The notes beneath the pieces are model-generated. The model was not told the DNA's origin. It searched no databases and saw only the letters and a program-made list of their open reading frames with translations. Shown one piece after another: positions 32,801 to 44,170 of a stretch of 64,000 nucleotides of DNA. How positions within the stretch are numbered: position 1 is the stretch's first letter; each line of letters starts with the position of its first letter. The stretch is from contig SAUG01000104.1 in NCBI GenBank assembly GCA_011316305.1, forward strand, positions 124,001 through 188,000. The letters are read 5' to 3'. A program made the translations under genes and the position numbers. Source of the stretch: Rusavskia elegans (Eukaryota; Ascomycota; Lecanoromycetes; Teloschistales; Teloschistaceae).

Positions 32801-34791
32801 TCAGGATGGTGTAGGACAAGGGCCAGCATGCAGCTCTTAGCTCAGATGCGGACTGCGGAGATCAATGAGCTTTGCCAAGATAGATCTCGACCTCCAGATG
32901 GAGCTTCTCTCGATGAGGAACGTCATGATGATGAAACCAGCTGAGGCTGAGGCCAGAAAGCTAAGTATGTAGAGGTGTACCAAGACCACGCGATGGCGAT
33001 GCGATAGAAAACTGCCTTTCACTGAAAAATTTCATAGTGGCATTCATCGCTTCATTATCTTAAGGCATCCGCAGGATAGTCCTCTTACTTCTTCTTTCCT
33101 ATTTCTCTTATTTCATGAAAAATTCACGCTCGCTGAAAGTCTCTCTGTCCTGCAAATCAAATGGACAAATATCTACTCCACCATTGATCTCCGTACAGCG
33201 CTCACCCCAATCTACAACAACTTGTGCGCTCTCTGCTCCCTCAGCAGTCTCCGTACGATCATTATCACTGTCTCGCTCGTCTGTTCAAATTAACGTCATT
33301 GACTCCACACACCCACCCATTCACAACACGACCCCCTCGCAAACGACTCATCTACCACCCGGAATCCGACTTCCAATCCCCGAACACAGCTACAATCTAC
33401 CAACCGCCGCAGTCTTAACAAAGACATACAAGCAATACAACAACATATAGCAATTCTTCCAAAGGCCCATCTGCGCATCCATCCTACCAGAGAGCAGCCT
33501 CCCCATTCAGGCCCCTCGGCGCGGTCGATTCGTCTTCGCTTACGACCATACCGTCTCTGTCAGCTTGCCCACACCCCCGACGAGTGCATTCACCCGCTCT
33601 CTGAAACCTCCATCCAAGATCTGGAGAAGATATATTTCAAGTCCAAGTACAATCGCTTCGTACATGGTTTCGGAGGCGAGTGTGGTGTGGGTGTTTGCTC
33701 AAGAAGCAGATATCTTGTATAAGAGCAGGAAATTACCAGTGGTGTACCTCTTGGAAGGAAGAATGTTTGCGGATGGTCAGGAAGATAAAGTATCCAGCGC
33801 TTTTCCTGGGCAAGCTGCGGCGTGGGCTCTTCGGCGGATTGCAATGCGGAGAGCCGGGGTGGAAAATGTTCGTGTTATCCTGGGCTTGGGGTGAGGAGAG
33901 GGGGTGGTGCTGGATGAGTCGGTATTTGTTGGGGTTGAAGATTCTTTTGGTTGGTAGTGCTGTTGCTTTTGGGGTCCTGGGATTTGAGAGTTTGGAGGAG
34001 GATGGAAAAGATGAAGAATAAAGCATGGTATGTTAAGTTTACAAGACATGCGGTGTCAGTGGAGATAGAGTAAAAGCGGTAGGGGAGGGAGTTATGGTAA
34101 TGAGAATCATGGGCATGGGAACTACAGGAATAAAAAATGTGTATACAAAGTCGTCAAACAACGACACCACAACCGCAGCATCTCACCTCCTCCACCATGG
34201 CGTTCGATTCCGCCATTGGATCCAGAGGCCAGTCAATACGAACTATCAACCAGCAATTCTAACAATAGGATTATAACAGTCGGTACCTGTCCGATCTAAC
34301 CTTTGTTATGTAGCCTCGATCGCAATCGACGATTCATACAACAAGAGCTGCTCACAATATCACGAAGCTTTCATTCCATTCGCTAATCAATGACGCTTTA
34401 CTTAGTGTCACTTCCCAGGACCTAAGACCGGTGTGGCAAGTGGTAGATAACATGTACGTCCAGCAACGAATTGACGGTGGTTGGTATTATAGGGAGTGGC
34501 TGGAGATGAATTTTGTGATGAAAACAGCGAGGACTATGTTGTGAGCAGGATAAATTTTGCATCCATCTATTATGTTATGCTCAACGGATCTAAGATCGGC
34601 CCTTAGCTTATCCCGGACAAAGCCTCAAACTGCACGAGGGCACGAGGGCACGACGGAGTATGAGAACCTATACGATAGCTGTAATGACATTGCGTACGGT
34701 TTCAACTTCCGGAATAGCCATACGAAGCATCAAGGAAAACGAAATCCCACAATCAACCATCGCCGTCCCTGATCCGATTACCCTCTTTCCC
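32801..34791. other. Long region without a supported gene
   Basis: Several overlapping frames of about 110 codons exist. The best is 33,565-33,894 (LYKSRKLPVVYLLEGRMFAD and similar), whose downstream sequence continues in a second frame to 34,021. That could be a disabled gene, but no family was recognised. The rest is intergenic, including the 3' flank of the secreted-protein gene. Confidence 0.35.
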
Positions 34792-35800
34792 CTAAACCGC
34801 GACAACAACAACATCATCAACCCCCCACCTCGCCGCTACCAAATTTGTCGCCACAAACCTCACCTTCACCACCGCCGTCCCTCCCTCCGCAGACGACACG
34901 AATTCTCCCCCTAACACCTTCCAAACAACCGGCGGTCCCTGGACATACGACTCCGGTGCCTCAGCCACACGCACCCCGTCCACATACAATTCTGCATACT
35001 GCTCTTTCGTTGGGGTATTGCCCCCGTCGGTGATGAAGGCTTGTGTTGAGATCTTGTAAGCGCGATTGGGACAGAGGGAGATGGTCTGACCGATTTCGAC
35101 GGCGACGTAGGTGTCGGCTAGATCGTCGGTCATGGTGAATGCGTAGGCGGAGTTGTGGCCTGGGGAGGTGACGTTGTAGGAGAAGTATTGGGCGTAGTAT
35201 TTGAGATCGGGGTCGCTGGAAAGGATGGTCCAGGGAGGGAGGGAGCCGGTTTCGAAGTTGCTGTTTTTGATGATGGGGGTGGTGTCGGTGCAGCTTGGGG
35301 TGGCGGGGGTGATGGTGGTGGGTGCGGTGATGGTCTTTGTTGAGCTGTAGATTGTGGTGGGTTCGGGGGTGGTGGTCAGGATGCAGGAGCAAGCGCTGCT
35401 GAGTCGGGATGCGGGGAAAGCGGTTGTGGGGGGCAGGTTTCGCTCTGGTAGAGTCGCGGTTGCGGTGTGGGAGTTCCTGATGAGAGTTGAAAGGTGTTCC
35501 TTTGGCTTTTGTGTGACTGATGGATATTTCATTACATTGGTATTCGCACAGCCGAGACTGTGGACCGTAGAAAGTCGTTACAAAAGGCCCCTGCAGAAGA
35601 ACTATAACGGGGATCGATGAAAGAACGGTATAGGTTGTCCCGATTGCATGTCCCAAGGTATGCTGGTGGACCTGGCTTAGTCGAGTAGAACAGATGTAGA
35701 TAACTAGCTTACCGGGTTCGTTGTGCTCTGCTGGGATTGAAGCTGCTAAACGACCGAGCAGCGCTGCGATGAGTACCAAGGACGAAAGAGTGAAGTACAT
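34792..35800 (-). CDS. Secreted protein with carbohydrate-binding-like C-terminal domain
   Basis: Exon 1 (35,800-35,713) encodes a typical signal peptide (MYFTLSSLVLIAALLGRLAA) and ends at a GTAAGC donor. The last exon runs to 34,792 in another frame. Using the CATCAG acceptor before 35,516 gives a 195-bp intron and 270 residues in phase; a later in-phase acceptor is also possible, so exon 2's start is uncertain. After a Thr/Pro-rich linker the domain opens with NSNFETGSLPPWTI and ends in RWGVDDVVV. That beta-rich layout is common in fungal secreted proteins with CBM4/9-like jelly-roll modules. It is probably extracellular or wall-associated. No catalytic motif was seen. Confidence 0.65.
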
Positions 35801-36949
35801 CTTGACACCAAAATGCTATGCTCCGAAGTGGATGTTGAGGAACTGCGGGTAGGGGGACTGCTCGCCATCTTATGGCGACTTTCTTGCGGGTTTTGATGGC
35901 ACGGCGACATTGCTCGTATTCTCCTGCAGCTCTGTGCCTGAGAGGCCAATCACAATCACCTGCATCGGAGTGTCAAATGGCTAAATGCATTAGTATATTC
36001 TCTTTCAGACGTGCGGTGTCTTTGACGTCAGCAAAACTGTACCAGGTCTGTTGTGCAACATTGGCGACCAATATTCCGGACGGCTATCGTCAGGGTTGCA
36101 GCACGCGTTAAGGTACGAAGATGTGCGACTGGATGGCACTAGAAGCAACTAGAAGTCTTTCAATAATGGAAGGTACTTCTTCCGAGTTCCACTACCACGG
36201 TATCGGATACATGCGGCTGACCGAAGCTAGGATTGGACTTCCCAAGATACTACCTTACCTTAGTATTGGAAGACTAAGGTACCTACAATCACACGAGAAG
36301 CTTGCTAAGTCGAGGCCTCCTCTTGCAGTTGTTACCCTTTGAACCTACAGCTGGACAAGAGTGTACAAGTAATCGTTAGAACGAAATCCTATGTCGAGAT
36401 ATCGACTGTTCCCTACCTTTGATCGATTGTGATCATTGATGCATCAAGACAGGTATTTGGTCTCTACTTGTAACTGTATCACAACTCATCGCAGGTTCAC
36501 CATTACTATTACGTCAGAGCATCAACACATCAGACTCAAATCACAATCAACTGCCCTTTTACCATGAACAGTATCTTCGCGAAAGCGGTTCTCCCTGCAA
36601 CGACATGGCAGACACTTCCTCTAATCCTGCGTCCGTCCATCGCCGCGATCGACTTGAATGGCCAGCGACCGATGACAGGAGTTTCCACAATCTTGCCATC
36701 CAGGCGGAAGGAGAAGCAGCACCCGATGCCAAAAAATTCTCACCGACAACCTCATTGACTACGAGCCCGCCAGATGCGGTGGACTTCACGATCTTCGAAC
36801 CGATAATCTGGGTGTCACTGGAGAAATAGCCTCATCGCAAATCATGAAGCCACCTCGGAACCAGGTCGTTTAACTGCATGCATTATAGTTCGCGCCCGCC
36901 AACAGTCTACTGTATGGCATATCTTTCAGGTGTTGGTAGCTAAGAGTTT
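35801..36949. other. Intergenic region with a copy of a 35-bp dispersed repeat
   Basis: 36,374-36,408 resembles 37,550-37,584 (shared core agaacgaaatcctat). A short inverted repeat, taccttag..ctaaggta, lies near 36,254-36,280. Small frames at 36,564-36,829 have no recognisable domain. Confidence 0.4.
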
Positions 36950-37349
36950 ACTACATTCAACAGCACTCAAAGCTCCCACAGACAGCCTACAACAACTACC
37001 TAAACTACTGCGAACACATGTTCTTTACTCCCAATCTCGATGAACGGAAACCACTTGTCGAGGAAGTGATTTTCCCGCCGTTCGGGTCCTGGCTCCCTGA
37101 AGATATATCAGTGCAGGTTTGGACTGAAACTTCCATGGAACACATTTTGTCTTGAGAACGTAGGGAGATTCAACGACATCAAGTACGTCTTCAAGAGGTA
37201 CTTCAACTCTACTAAAGAACTTATTCTTCAGGAGAAAGATCAAGAACGGTACACGCATCCAGACAGACTTCTCAAAACCGATCACCCAGTCGATCTGCAC
37301 AGAACGAAGTTTCGATGTCGTGGCAACGGTGCTTTAAGTATCTTCGGGC
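36950..37349 (+). pseudogene. Possible two-frame gene relic, unidentified
   Basis: A plus-strand frame open from about 36,950 reads HMFFTPNLDERKPLVEE and IFPPFGSWLPEDISVQVW, and ends at a stop near 37,155. From there an adjacent frame reads NVGRFNDIKYVFKRYF to a stop at about 37,349. The two parts look like one protein broken by a frameshift or joined by an unplaced short intron. No family was recognised. Confidence 0.35.
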
Positions 37350-37993
37350 TTTACGGATAAATAGCAGGGATAGTGGCAGCCTGGAATGAGATGACATTGC
37401 TCGTTTAGCCATACCAGCCTTGTCATGTCAGTCTACCAAAACTGTGCAGAGTAAGTACCACCGGTGCCACTCTATGTCGCTGCATCGGCCATCATTAAAT
37501 TGAGTTAGAGGTTTGCATTCACGTTACAGCATAATAGGTCTTCAAAAGTCGATAGAACGAAATCCTATATCGGAGTATCGACTGCCATACCCCTCTTTTT
37601 GCGATTCTCCAATGTATGAGTGAAGCTAGGTCAACAGAATTTCTACAATATTGAGGTCAGCTGATGACCTTTAGAAAAACATGTTTTTTCAATAAATAGA
37701 TGCTGAGATTGATTCGAGTAATTTCACCAACATAAATAGTGCTCCCAGAAAACTCCCCTCCAGCTTCTATCAATTCTGCAACGTTGACATCGAGTCAAGC
37801 TGATAAAGGCATAGATCCAGCGTTTAGCTTCCTCGTGTAGGTTCACCCTGGCAACCTCTGTGTATTGAATTTCATCTTCGCGGCCCGAATTTAACCTTAC
37901 CAACCACATAGGATATCCCAGACTTCAAGCATTCGATGAGCGAAAGCATCAGCAACCTGCCTTGTATCTCCTACACAACACGACCACTTCATC
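37350..37993. other. Upstream region of the first intact F-box-like gene
   Basis: Contains the second copy of the 35-bp repeat (37,550-37,584), about 0.4 kb before the start codon. No other element was identified. Confidence 0.4.
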
Positions 37994-38824
37994 ATGGCTT
38001 CGTCTCGACCGAGTTTCGATTCCCTAGCAGCTGAAATCCGGCTGCAGATCTTGGAGTGCTGCCCTGACATCCCTACGGCAGCCAGTTTGGCACGTACTTC
38101 GAAGGTGTTCTACAGTCTTTGGGGCCGCTTCTGCCAACCGATCTGCGAGATCATCATGATGAAAACCATGGAATGCTATGACGACGCGCTGTACCTGGCC
38201 GAGATACAAGATGCCCCAGTGCAGCAGCCATATCTAGGCTTCAAGGATCATGTATCTAGGCTGTTGTCCAACGCAAAGATCGTGGAGAGAGCATGTAACG
38301 CTCTCAGGACAGCTGTATCCGACGAGTCGAGCCTTGAAATCAAGGCATGGCCCAGTCCGACGGAACATGCACGTTTCTTTCACATTTACTACTTCATTTG
38401 GACCGTCACCACCACTACACGTCCTGGCCGTTCATCACAAGGACAGGTGTTTGATGAATTTCATGAGGCCGCAAGCAAATCTGATTTTCGTACTGCTTAC
38501 TCGCTCTTGGACTGGATGACAAACTTGATCCGAACCCATGATAACAATCGGTCGACGCCACCGGGTGAGGTTCTATGGATGGTGCTTTGGGCTCACGACT
38601 CCGATTTCTATCGTAGCAAGCGTATGCCAATTCTGGAGGCTTACGATCAATACCTTCTATATAGGATGTTCCCAACCCTCCATCGGAAAACTTCAAGACA
38701 GATTTCAGACGCAGAAGATGACGAGAGATTTTGGACCTGGTTGCTGTCCTTGGGGAAAGGCGAGAGATGGAAGATATTGAGGGACGATCATCAACACTTC
38801 TTTGACGACATCCACGGTTCATGA
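37994..38824 (+). CDS. F-box-like protein, family copy 1
   Basis: An intronless 276-residue frame. Residues about 10-55 form the F-box-like motif (LAAEIRLQILECCPDIPTAA, then SLARTSKVFYSLW), followed by a conserved segment PICEIIMMKTMECYDDAL. The rest is helical and family-specific, including a central Y/F-I-W-T-V block that matches the same place in copy 3. F-box proteins normally recruit substrates to SCF ubiquitin ligases through Skp1, but this degenerate fungal form lacks recognisable repeats for substrate binding, so function is open. The copies at 39.6 and 43.1 kb share this architecture. Confidence 0.75.
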   Translation: MASSRPSFDSLAAEIRLQILECCPDIPTAASLARTSKVFYSLWGRFCQPICEIIMMKTMECYDDALYLAEIQDAPVQQPYLGFKDHVSRLLSNAKIVERACNALRTAVSDESSLEIKAWPSPTEHARFFHIYYFIWTVTTTTRPGRSSQGQVFDEFHEAASKSDFRTAYSLLDWMTNLIRTHDNNRSTPPGEVLWMVLWAHDSDFYRSKRMPILEAYDQYLLYRMFPTLHRKTSRQISDAEDDERFWTWLLSLGKGERWKILRDDHQHFFDDIHGS

Positions 38825-39639
38825 CGGTACCTTGTAACTTTTCAATTCTATTGATGAACGACAGATCAAAAATCAACTTGACAGAAGGCTGGAGGACTAA
38901 AGCTGGAAGCAAAATCATTCCTGACAACGGTGGGAAGAAACGGGTCTGGGTGAAGCTGAGCGAGCAGTGGAGCAGCCGTGATGGTCGCGATGGAAGACGC
39001 AATTCTAGCATCTGAGTTTGGATGATCGCATGGTCCTAATGTATTAAACCCCCTGTGCTCTGCTACAAAGCTTCTTCAAAGGCTCCAGCACAATACCTTC
39101 AGTCTACGATGAAACTCCTCGATATCTGTCACCAGTATGAAGGCATTGCACCTCTACATCCCCCATGTACTTACAAGCTGATCCATTGTACGCACTGAAA
39201 ACTCCAAAGACCATTACTCTAGAATACCTCATGCCAAGTCACTCCATGGCGAACTCGAGATCTCGCAAATCGAGGCATCGGTATCTATAGAGATCATACA
39301 AATCAACAGGTCGAAGTGAATATGATGTCAGTCAAGTCAAGTGACTGAAGCCCACTTTATCAAGTAAATACCTGCATAAACACCTTCATCCGTTTTTGTC
39401 AGTGACATGATTCTTACCAACGATCTGCACCTCATGGGTCATCAGCTTTGAGCACGGTATCACATCTACCATCAATTCAGCCGCCTGGACTGTTACGGGG
39501 AGGGCACATAGGCTGGTACCAGCAGTGAGTTGCTCCACGGAAAGAGCAAGCACTTTATCGACAGCAAGTCGCCCCCAGGCTAATAATATTATCAGGCTCT
39601 ATAGGATTCGCAAAGACGGTCACTCCACCTCAATGCTTG
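38825..39639. other. Intergenic region between F-box-like copies 1 and 2
   Basis: No gene or RNA was recognised. Small frames antisense to copy 1 extend into it but have no support. Confidence 0.4.
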
Positions 39640-40452
39640 ATGGCTTGTTCACTCAACCCCTCCGAGATCCGGCTCCGCATCTTCGAATGCTGTCCAGATG
39701 TCCCCACCGCAGCGAGCCTAGCACAAGCATCCAAGCCGTTCAATAGCACTTGGATAAGCTACAAGAAATCCATCTGCCAGGACATCCTCAAGCGAACGGT
39801 TGAATGCTATCAAGATGCGATCAAATTCGTTACACAAGTTATGTTCGAGAGCTATGTGACCACCGAGGTACTCGAACAGTGTTTCGAACCCTTCACCACA
39901 TACCTCCTTGCCGAGGCAAAAGCGGTCGAGCGTGCCTACGACGCCATCATACATGATCCATCACTCTTTGGACCAATACGCCAATTCGACCCCTCCTCTA
40001 CAGAGCTGGTTCGCGAAGTCGACGGGCTAGTAATTCTGAATGCAGTGGAATGTCAGCGCTTCGTCAGCGCCTGGTACAAAATCCGAACCGTTTCAGCCAT
40101 TCTCCAGCACCAACGTGACTGCGATTTTCCTACATGCTTGCCAAGGGCCACTAGCAATTATGATGTGTTCCTTTTGCTCGAGGTTGCACGCACCCTTTTG
40201 TGGAAGACGGCTAGCAAAGATATGCGTCAAAAACTTGGCATGGACATAAAGGGTGTTCAGCAATGGAACCTGCCTCTGGAGACTCTGATGTTTATCCCCA
40301 ATCCGCAAGAATCTCCGTGGGAAGCAGCAACGGTTTATCTCCAGCGTATTGTTTTTGTCCGAGTCAATGAAGCGGGTCTACGTCATATACCTGGGGAAGA
40401 TTGGAATCTGCGAGTGTTGTTGGACGCTTATCAGCCGGTCCTCCAGAGTTAA
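39640..40452 (+). CDS. F-box-like protein, family copy 2
   Basis: An intronless frame. I start it at the ATG at 39,640 rather than the TTG one codon earlier, giving 270 residues. The N-terminus reads LNPSEIRLRIFECCPDVPTA, then SLAQASKPFNSTW and SICQDILKRTVECYQDAIKF, matching copies 1 and 3. The middle contains a W-Y-K-I-R-T-V block at the position of the W-T-V/W-T-F block of the paralogues. The end (LRVLLDAYQPVLQS) matches the end of copy 3 (IRVLLDHFQHRL), so the protein is full length for this family. It is in the same orientation as copy 1, 0.8 kb downstream, as a tandem duplicate would be. Confidence 0.75.
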   Translation: MACSLNPSEIRLRIFECCPDVPTAASLAQASKPFNSTWISYKKSICQDILKRTVECYQDAIKFVTQVMFESYVTTEVLEQCFEPFTTYLLAEAKAVERAYDAIIHDPSLFGPIRQFDPSSTELVREVDGLVILNAVECQRFVSAWYKIRTVSAILQHQRDCDFPTCLPRATSNYDVFLLLEVARTLLWKTASKDMRQKLGMDIKGVQQWNLPLETLMFIPNPQESPWEAATVYLQRIVFVRVNEAGLRHIPGEDWNLRVLLDAYQPVLQS

Positions 40453-42180
40453 GACTTGACAGTGGGCGCATAGCAAGACCTCGAATGTAAGAGATTCACT
40501 TTTCCTCCCAAATGCCAGACTATTGAACGATGACGGGTTGTACAGACCCCTCTTCCGATAAGCAAAAACGTTCCGAAGAATCCGAAGATGGAAAATGCAC
40601 AACGTGTGATTGGAAATAGGCCAGAGCTTCGGGGCAACTGCGATTGATCATCGAGAGCACCCAATCGGATCTCATACACAAAATTTGCTTGACCAAGAAA
40701 AACAGGCTCAAAGGTCGCTGATCCTCCAGATTGGAGTCTACAGACAAATAGAAGAAGCATGAATGGATAGAAATCTGGCGGAACATGCGTCCACCGTGCT
40801 TTCATACGCTCTTCCAACTATCTGTGAACAGAAACAATCGGGTATACGCAAAGCTCTCCATCCAAGACACCATTCCAAGTGCAGGTGCGACCTGCAATGC
40901 ACCTTCCCCTGTACATATCTGCGGCCTCCCTGAATAATAATCCACGTTTCAACTTGCCTCTTACCCACCAATGAAGCCGAAAAAGGTGTACTCTGTGTTC
41001 ACCTATCTCCCATCTATCTAACCGTCTTCCGAATCCGTATCCTGTAACCAGGAAGACATGGCCTTTTCCAAAACTATATGAATTCCAACTTCCCAAGAAA
41101 AAAAAAACACCAATAACCCGAACGACCTATGACCCTCGTCCCCAATCGTCTCCTCGTGTTCATCACTCCGTTCCCCACAATCCCCCCTTTTACCTCCCCT
41201 TCACCCTAACACCCCACCCAAACACCGCACCCAACCCAAACAAACCACCCAACCGCCTTCAATCCAACCAACTCCTCTTCAACACTATTACAAAATATAT
41301 ATCACCGCTTAGACTTACCTAATATGTAGACTCTCGCAGAAGGAATAGCAGAAACGTATATCCTCTTCAAATACATTGTCGTCGTTTCGCAGTATTCTTT
41401 CTACGAATAGATAAGGTATGAAATCATCCAGGCTCTTGCTGGTCGTTTTTCTCTGAAGCTCGATGGAGGATTGGTGATGTGATGGTGGAGACTGTGCTGG
41501 GGTGGTTGGTTGGGTGGTAGGGATTGAATGTTGGGGTGGGGGAGGTGGAAGGAGTGGAAGGAGATGGAGATGGAGGTGGAGAGAGTATTTTTGAGTTCGT
41601 TGGTGGGGATTTTGGAAATTTGGTTGTGTTGTATTAAAGACGTGTAAGACTGCGATCGTTCCAAATAGGAATTAGACATTAGTCTAACGCACGCGTTTTT
41701 CTGGTCTGGGTGTCAAGTTTTCTATAAGACGGTATGAGAAACGTTCTGGTTCGGTGGCAAGGGGTCGTGTACTGTGTATCAGCGAAATATTCTCCTTTAG
41801 AAGAGAGAATTTTCTAAATGTGGTTGAAATGGTTGTCGTTTATAGCCAGCGAGGCGAAGGAATAGACGGGTTGTGTGATTGGGAGGTTGGTTGCTTTGCT
41901 TGGCTTTGGAATATTTGGGAGAGGGAGGTTTGAAGGGGAGGGGGGCGGCATGCAAGCGTTTGTTGGCTGGATAGATGTTGTATAACCTATAGATTATGCG
42001 TGTAGAAAGAATGGTGTCGAAACTACCACTCGTGCCATGGAAAGGACGTGATCACAAAAATGCATCGCCACCAGCGATGAAACCAAGAGCTGGAGAACAC
42101 GAGATTTCGATGTTGAAGCAGATGAACCAAGGGGTGGAAGTAATGCTGTAAGTAAATACGAATGATCACTCTTATTCAAT
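40453..42180. other. Long intergenic region
   Basis: Short frames here are low complexity (e.g. Ser/His/Pro-rich 41,401-41,679 minus) or antisense, and I do not support them. A pyrimidine-rich, C-rich stretch lies at about 41,155-41,280. No RNA gene was recognised. Confidence 0.4.
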
Positions 42181-42716
42181 CTACTCCCTATCAAAATCAT
42201 ACACCATCCCCACCTCCATCTTCTCTCCCGTCTGATTATTCACCATGAATATCCTCCTCACCTATCTCCTCTCTCCCTCTACCGTTCCAAACCCCCCAAA
42301 TGAGTCCCACCCCACTCATCATCCCGTTTGTTCCCCTCCGCCTGCATCAACAATCCCCCATCGCACTCGCGATCCCACTGCCCACCTTCAACTCGTACTT
42401 CATCGATGCTAATCCATTGCGCGCGTCCTTTCATCTCGCCGAATAAAGGATCGTGCCCGTCGCGCCATGTCCAATCGAGGATCCAGTCTTCGGTGACGGC
42501 GGGGTTGGAGGCGCCGGTGGCGGTTTGCTGCAGGTGGATTTCGTCGGATGAGGGTTGGGAGATGGTAAGGTGGACGCTGTTGTGGGCGGCGATGGAACGG
42601 ATGAAGCCATTGACGCCTTGGAGGTTGAGGACGGGGGTGAAGGGGTCGGAGAGGGTTTCCTTGAGGGTCCAGCGGCTGGCGATGTTGTAGAGGGTTCTGT
42701 GGGTGGGGGCGGCCAT
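42181..42716 (-). pseudogene. Broken lipocalin-like fungal protein gene
   Basis: The likely start is the ATG at 42,716 (MAAPTHRTLYNIASRWTLKE), not the longer upstream frame, because the similarity I recognise begins there: a small beta-barrel family of ascomycetes with R-W-x-L-x-K-x-L-S-D and a W-x-L-D-W-T core. The frame runs to about 42,280. Its expected ending is found in another frame after a G6 run (42,292-42,297 on the plus strand as C6), reading GFGTVEGERR, then a TAG at 42,262-42,264, then VRRIFMVNNQTGEKMEVGMV to a stop at 42,181. A homopolymer frameshift plus one nonsense codon makes a pseudogene, or two sequencing errors, the better reading than a normal intron. Confidence 0.55.
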
Positions 42717-43110
42717 TGTGTGATCGAGAAGGCTGATGTATGCTCTGGTCTGTATGTTGTAGTGTGTGGTCTCTGTGATTTTATGGGCTTGATGGAATTG
42801 GCAGCGACTTGATGTCGTCATCGATGTTACAGGGGTTGCGTTGTTGCGGCAGCCCCCTTGAAGATCGCTGGGTCGATTGTCGAGTTGAACATGATGCTGG
42901 ATTGTTTTTGCTATGATGATTGCCTGTGGTACTCCAAAGCTCTGTTGCAAACAGGATGACGTTTTTGATTGCCAGCACACGTGTCATCTTACTATCATGG
43001 TCCATTCCATTGTAGCCTCAACGGCCTGCCAGATGACCCCGACTGCAACGATTAATGATAACTCGTCGGCACATGGACATGAACTTGGATTCCTTGTATC
43101 TATCTTTTGA

Positions 43111-43953
43111 TTATGCGTTTTCTTCAGGGATCCGAAGTCTGTGCTGGAAGTGATCGAGCAATACTCGAATCCCCAACCCTTTTACTGGGAAGGTGCCAGT
43201 CCCATTGCCTTGGCTTAGAAACTTGTCTTCAATGAAAAATTCGATAAGATTGATGGCGTCACACCAGCCAGTCCGAGACAGGCAGACTCGACGGGCCTTC
43301 TCAAGATTGTGTGTTAGAAGGACTCGGCGTCCCTCGTCAACCGAGCCTCGTTGACATTCCCTCGACCTTTCAGCAAGATCTGCTGCACCGGGGATTTCAC
43401 CTCTTTCCTCCAGCTTACGCCAAATCTTGTTCAAGGCGAACGAGAGCTCGAAGATGATATAGAGATCCTGAATGGTGGTGGCTTCGAGGTAGCACGCCGC
43501 GGCTGACGCCGACCATGGGTCTGATTTCGAGGTGCTGTTATATAAGATCGCGAAGGTCCAGACCGTGTAGAAAACATGGAGAAAGCGCTTTTGTTCATTA
43601 TCGTTCAAGTCAACCCACTTCTCGTAGTGGGCTCCCAAGAGCTCACATGCACGCTCTGCACACCTCGCATTTAAAAGAAGACGGCGGACATACTCTCTGT
43701 ATGTCGACATGCCTGGGGATAGAGTCTTCTCTTGTGCATTAGTAAGGGCTTCAACGTCATTGTAGCATCTGGTTGTCCGAGCCAATACTTGTTGGCAGAT
43801 AGACGTTGGAAAGGCAAGCCACGTCGAGTAAGCTGCTTTGCATGTACTCGCAAGGGATTTTGCTGTCGATAGATCGGGACAACTTTCAAAGATTCGTAGA
43901 CGTAATTCGGATGGAAGAGTTGTGAGGGTGGTTTGACGAGCTGGAATAGACAT
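43111..43953 (-). CDS. F-box-like protein, family copy 3
   Basis: An intronless 280-residue frame in the opposite orientation to copies 1 and 2. The start context is good (GCCACCATGT). The N-terminus reads LPSELRLRIFESCPDLSTAK, then SLASTCKAAYSTW and SICQQVLARTTRCYNDVEAL. The middle holds VFYTVWTFAIL and the C-terminus IRVLLDHFQHRL, so all family blocks are present. It is the closest relative of the decayed copy at 45.3-46.0 kb, with which it shares FYxxWTxA and SQGNGTG-like blocks. A role as SCF adaptor is possible by family analogy only. Confidence 0.75.
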   Translation of the reverse strand: MSIPARQTTLTTLPSELRLRIFESCPDLSTAKSLASTCKAAYSTWLAFPTSICQQVLARTTRCYNDVEALTNAQEKTLSPGMSTYREYVRRLLLNARCAERACELLGAHYEKWVDLNDNEQKRFLHVFYTVWTFAILYNSTSKSDPWSASAAACYLEATTIQDLYIIFELSFALNKIWRKLEERGEIPGAADLAERSRECQRGSVDEGRRVLLTHNLEKARRVCLSRTGWCDAINLIEFFIEDKFLSQGNGTGTFPVKGLGIRVLLDHFQHRLRIPEENA

Positions 43954-44170
43954 GGTGGCCAGGTTGAGCTAGAGAAGTTGTGCGTATAGCAGTCGGTACC
44001 TCGACGTGTGGTTTCGTTAATACGGTCGCTCAGAAGTTGCATGAAGCCGCTATAAGAGCAAACTCCATAGAGCAATGACCGATGTAGTGAGATGGAACGG
44101 CACTCGACTCTTAGAGGCTAGTTTGATGGTAGCAAGTTCTTAACGGAGGCAGACTTCGGCGGCACCAGGC

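Noticed and set aside
33565..34026. Frames of about 110 codons as an intact gene
   Set aside because: No family similarity, overlapping alternatives in three frames and no convincing splice sites; mentioned only as a weak possibility in the region note.
34961..35800. Single 279-codon frame covering the signal peptide and an Arg/His-rich tail
   Set aside because: The tail is the wrong-frame reading of the last exon; a GTAAGC donor after residue 29 and the domain in the other frame show that it is spliced.
41401..41679. 92-codon minus-strand frame
   Set aside because: Ser/His/Pro low complexity from a G-rich repeat-like sequence; no support.
42717..42980. N-terminal extension of the lipocalin-like frame to 42,980
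   Set aside because: The extension has no family similarity, while a good ATG at 42,716 lies exactly where similarity starts.
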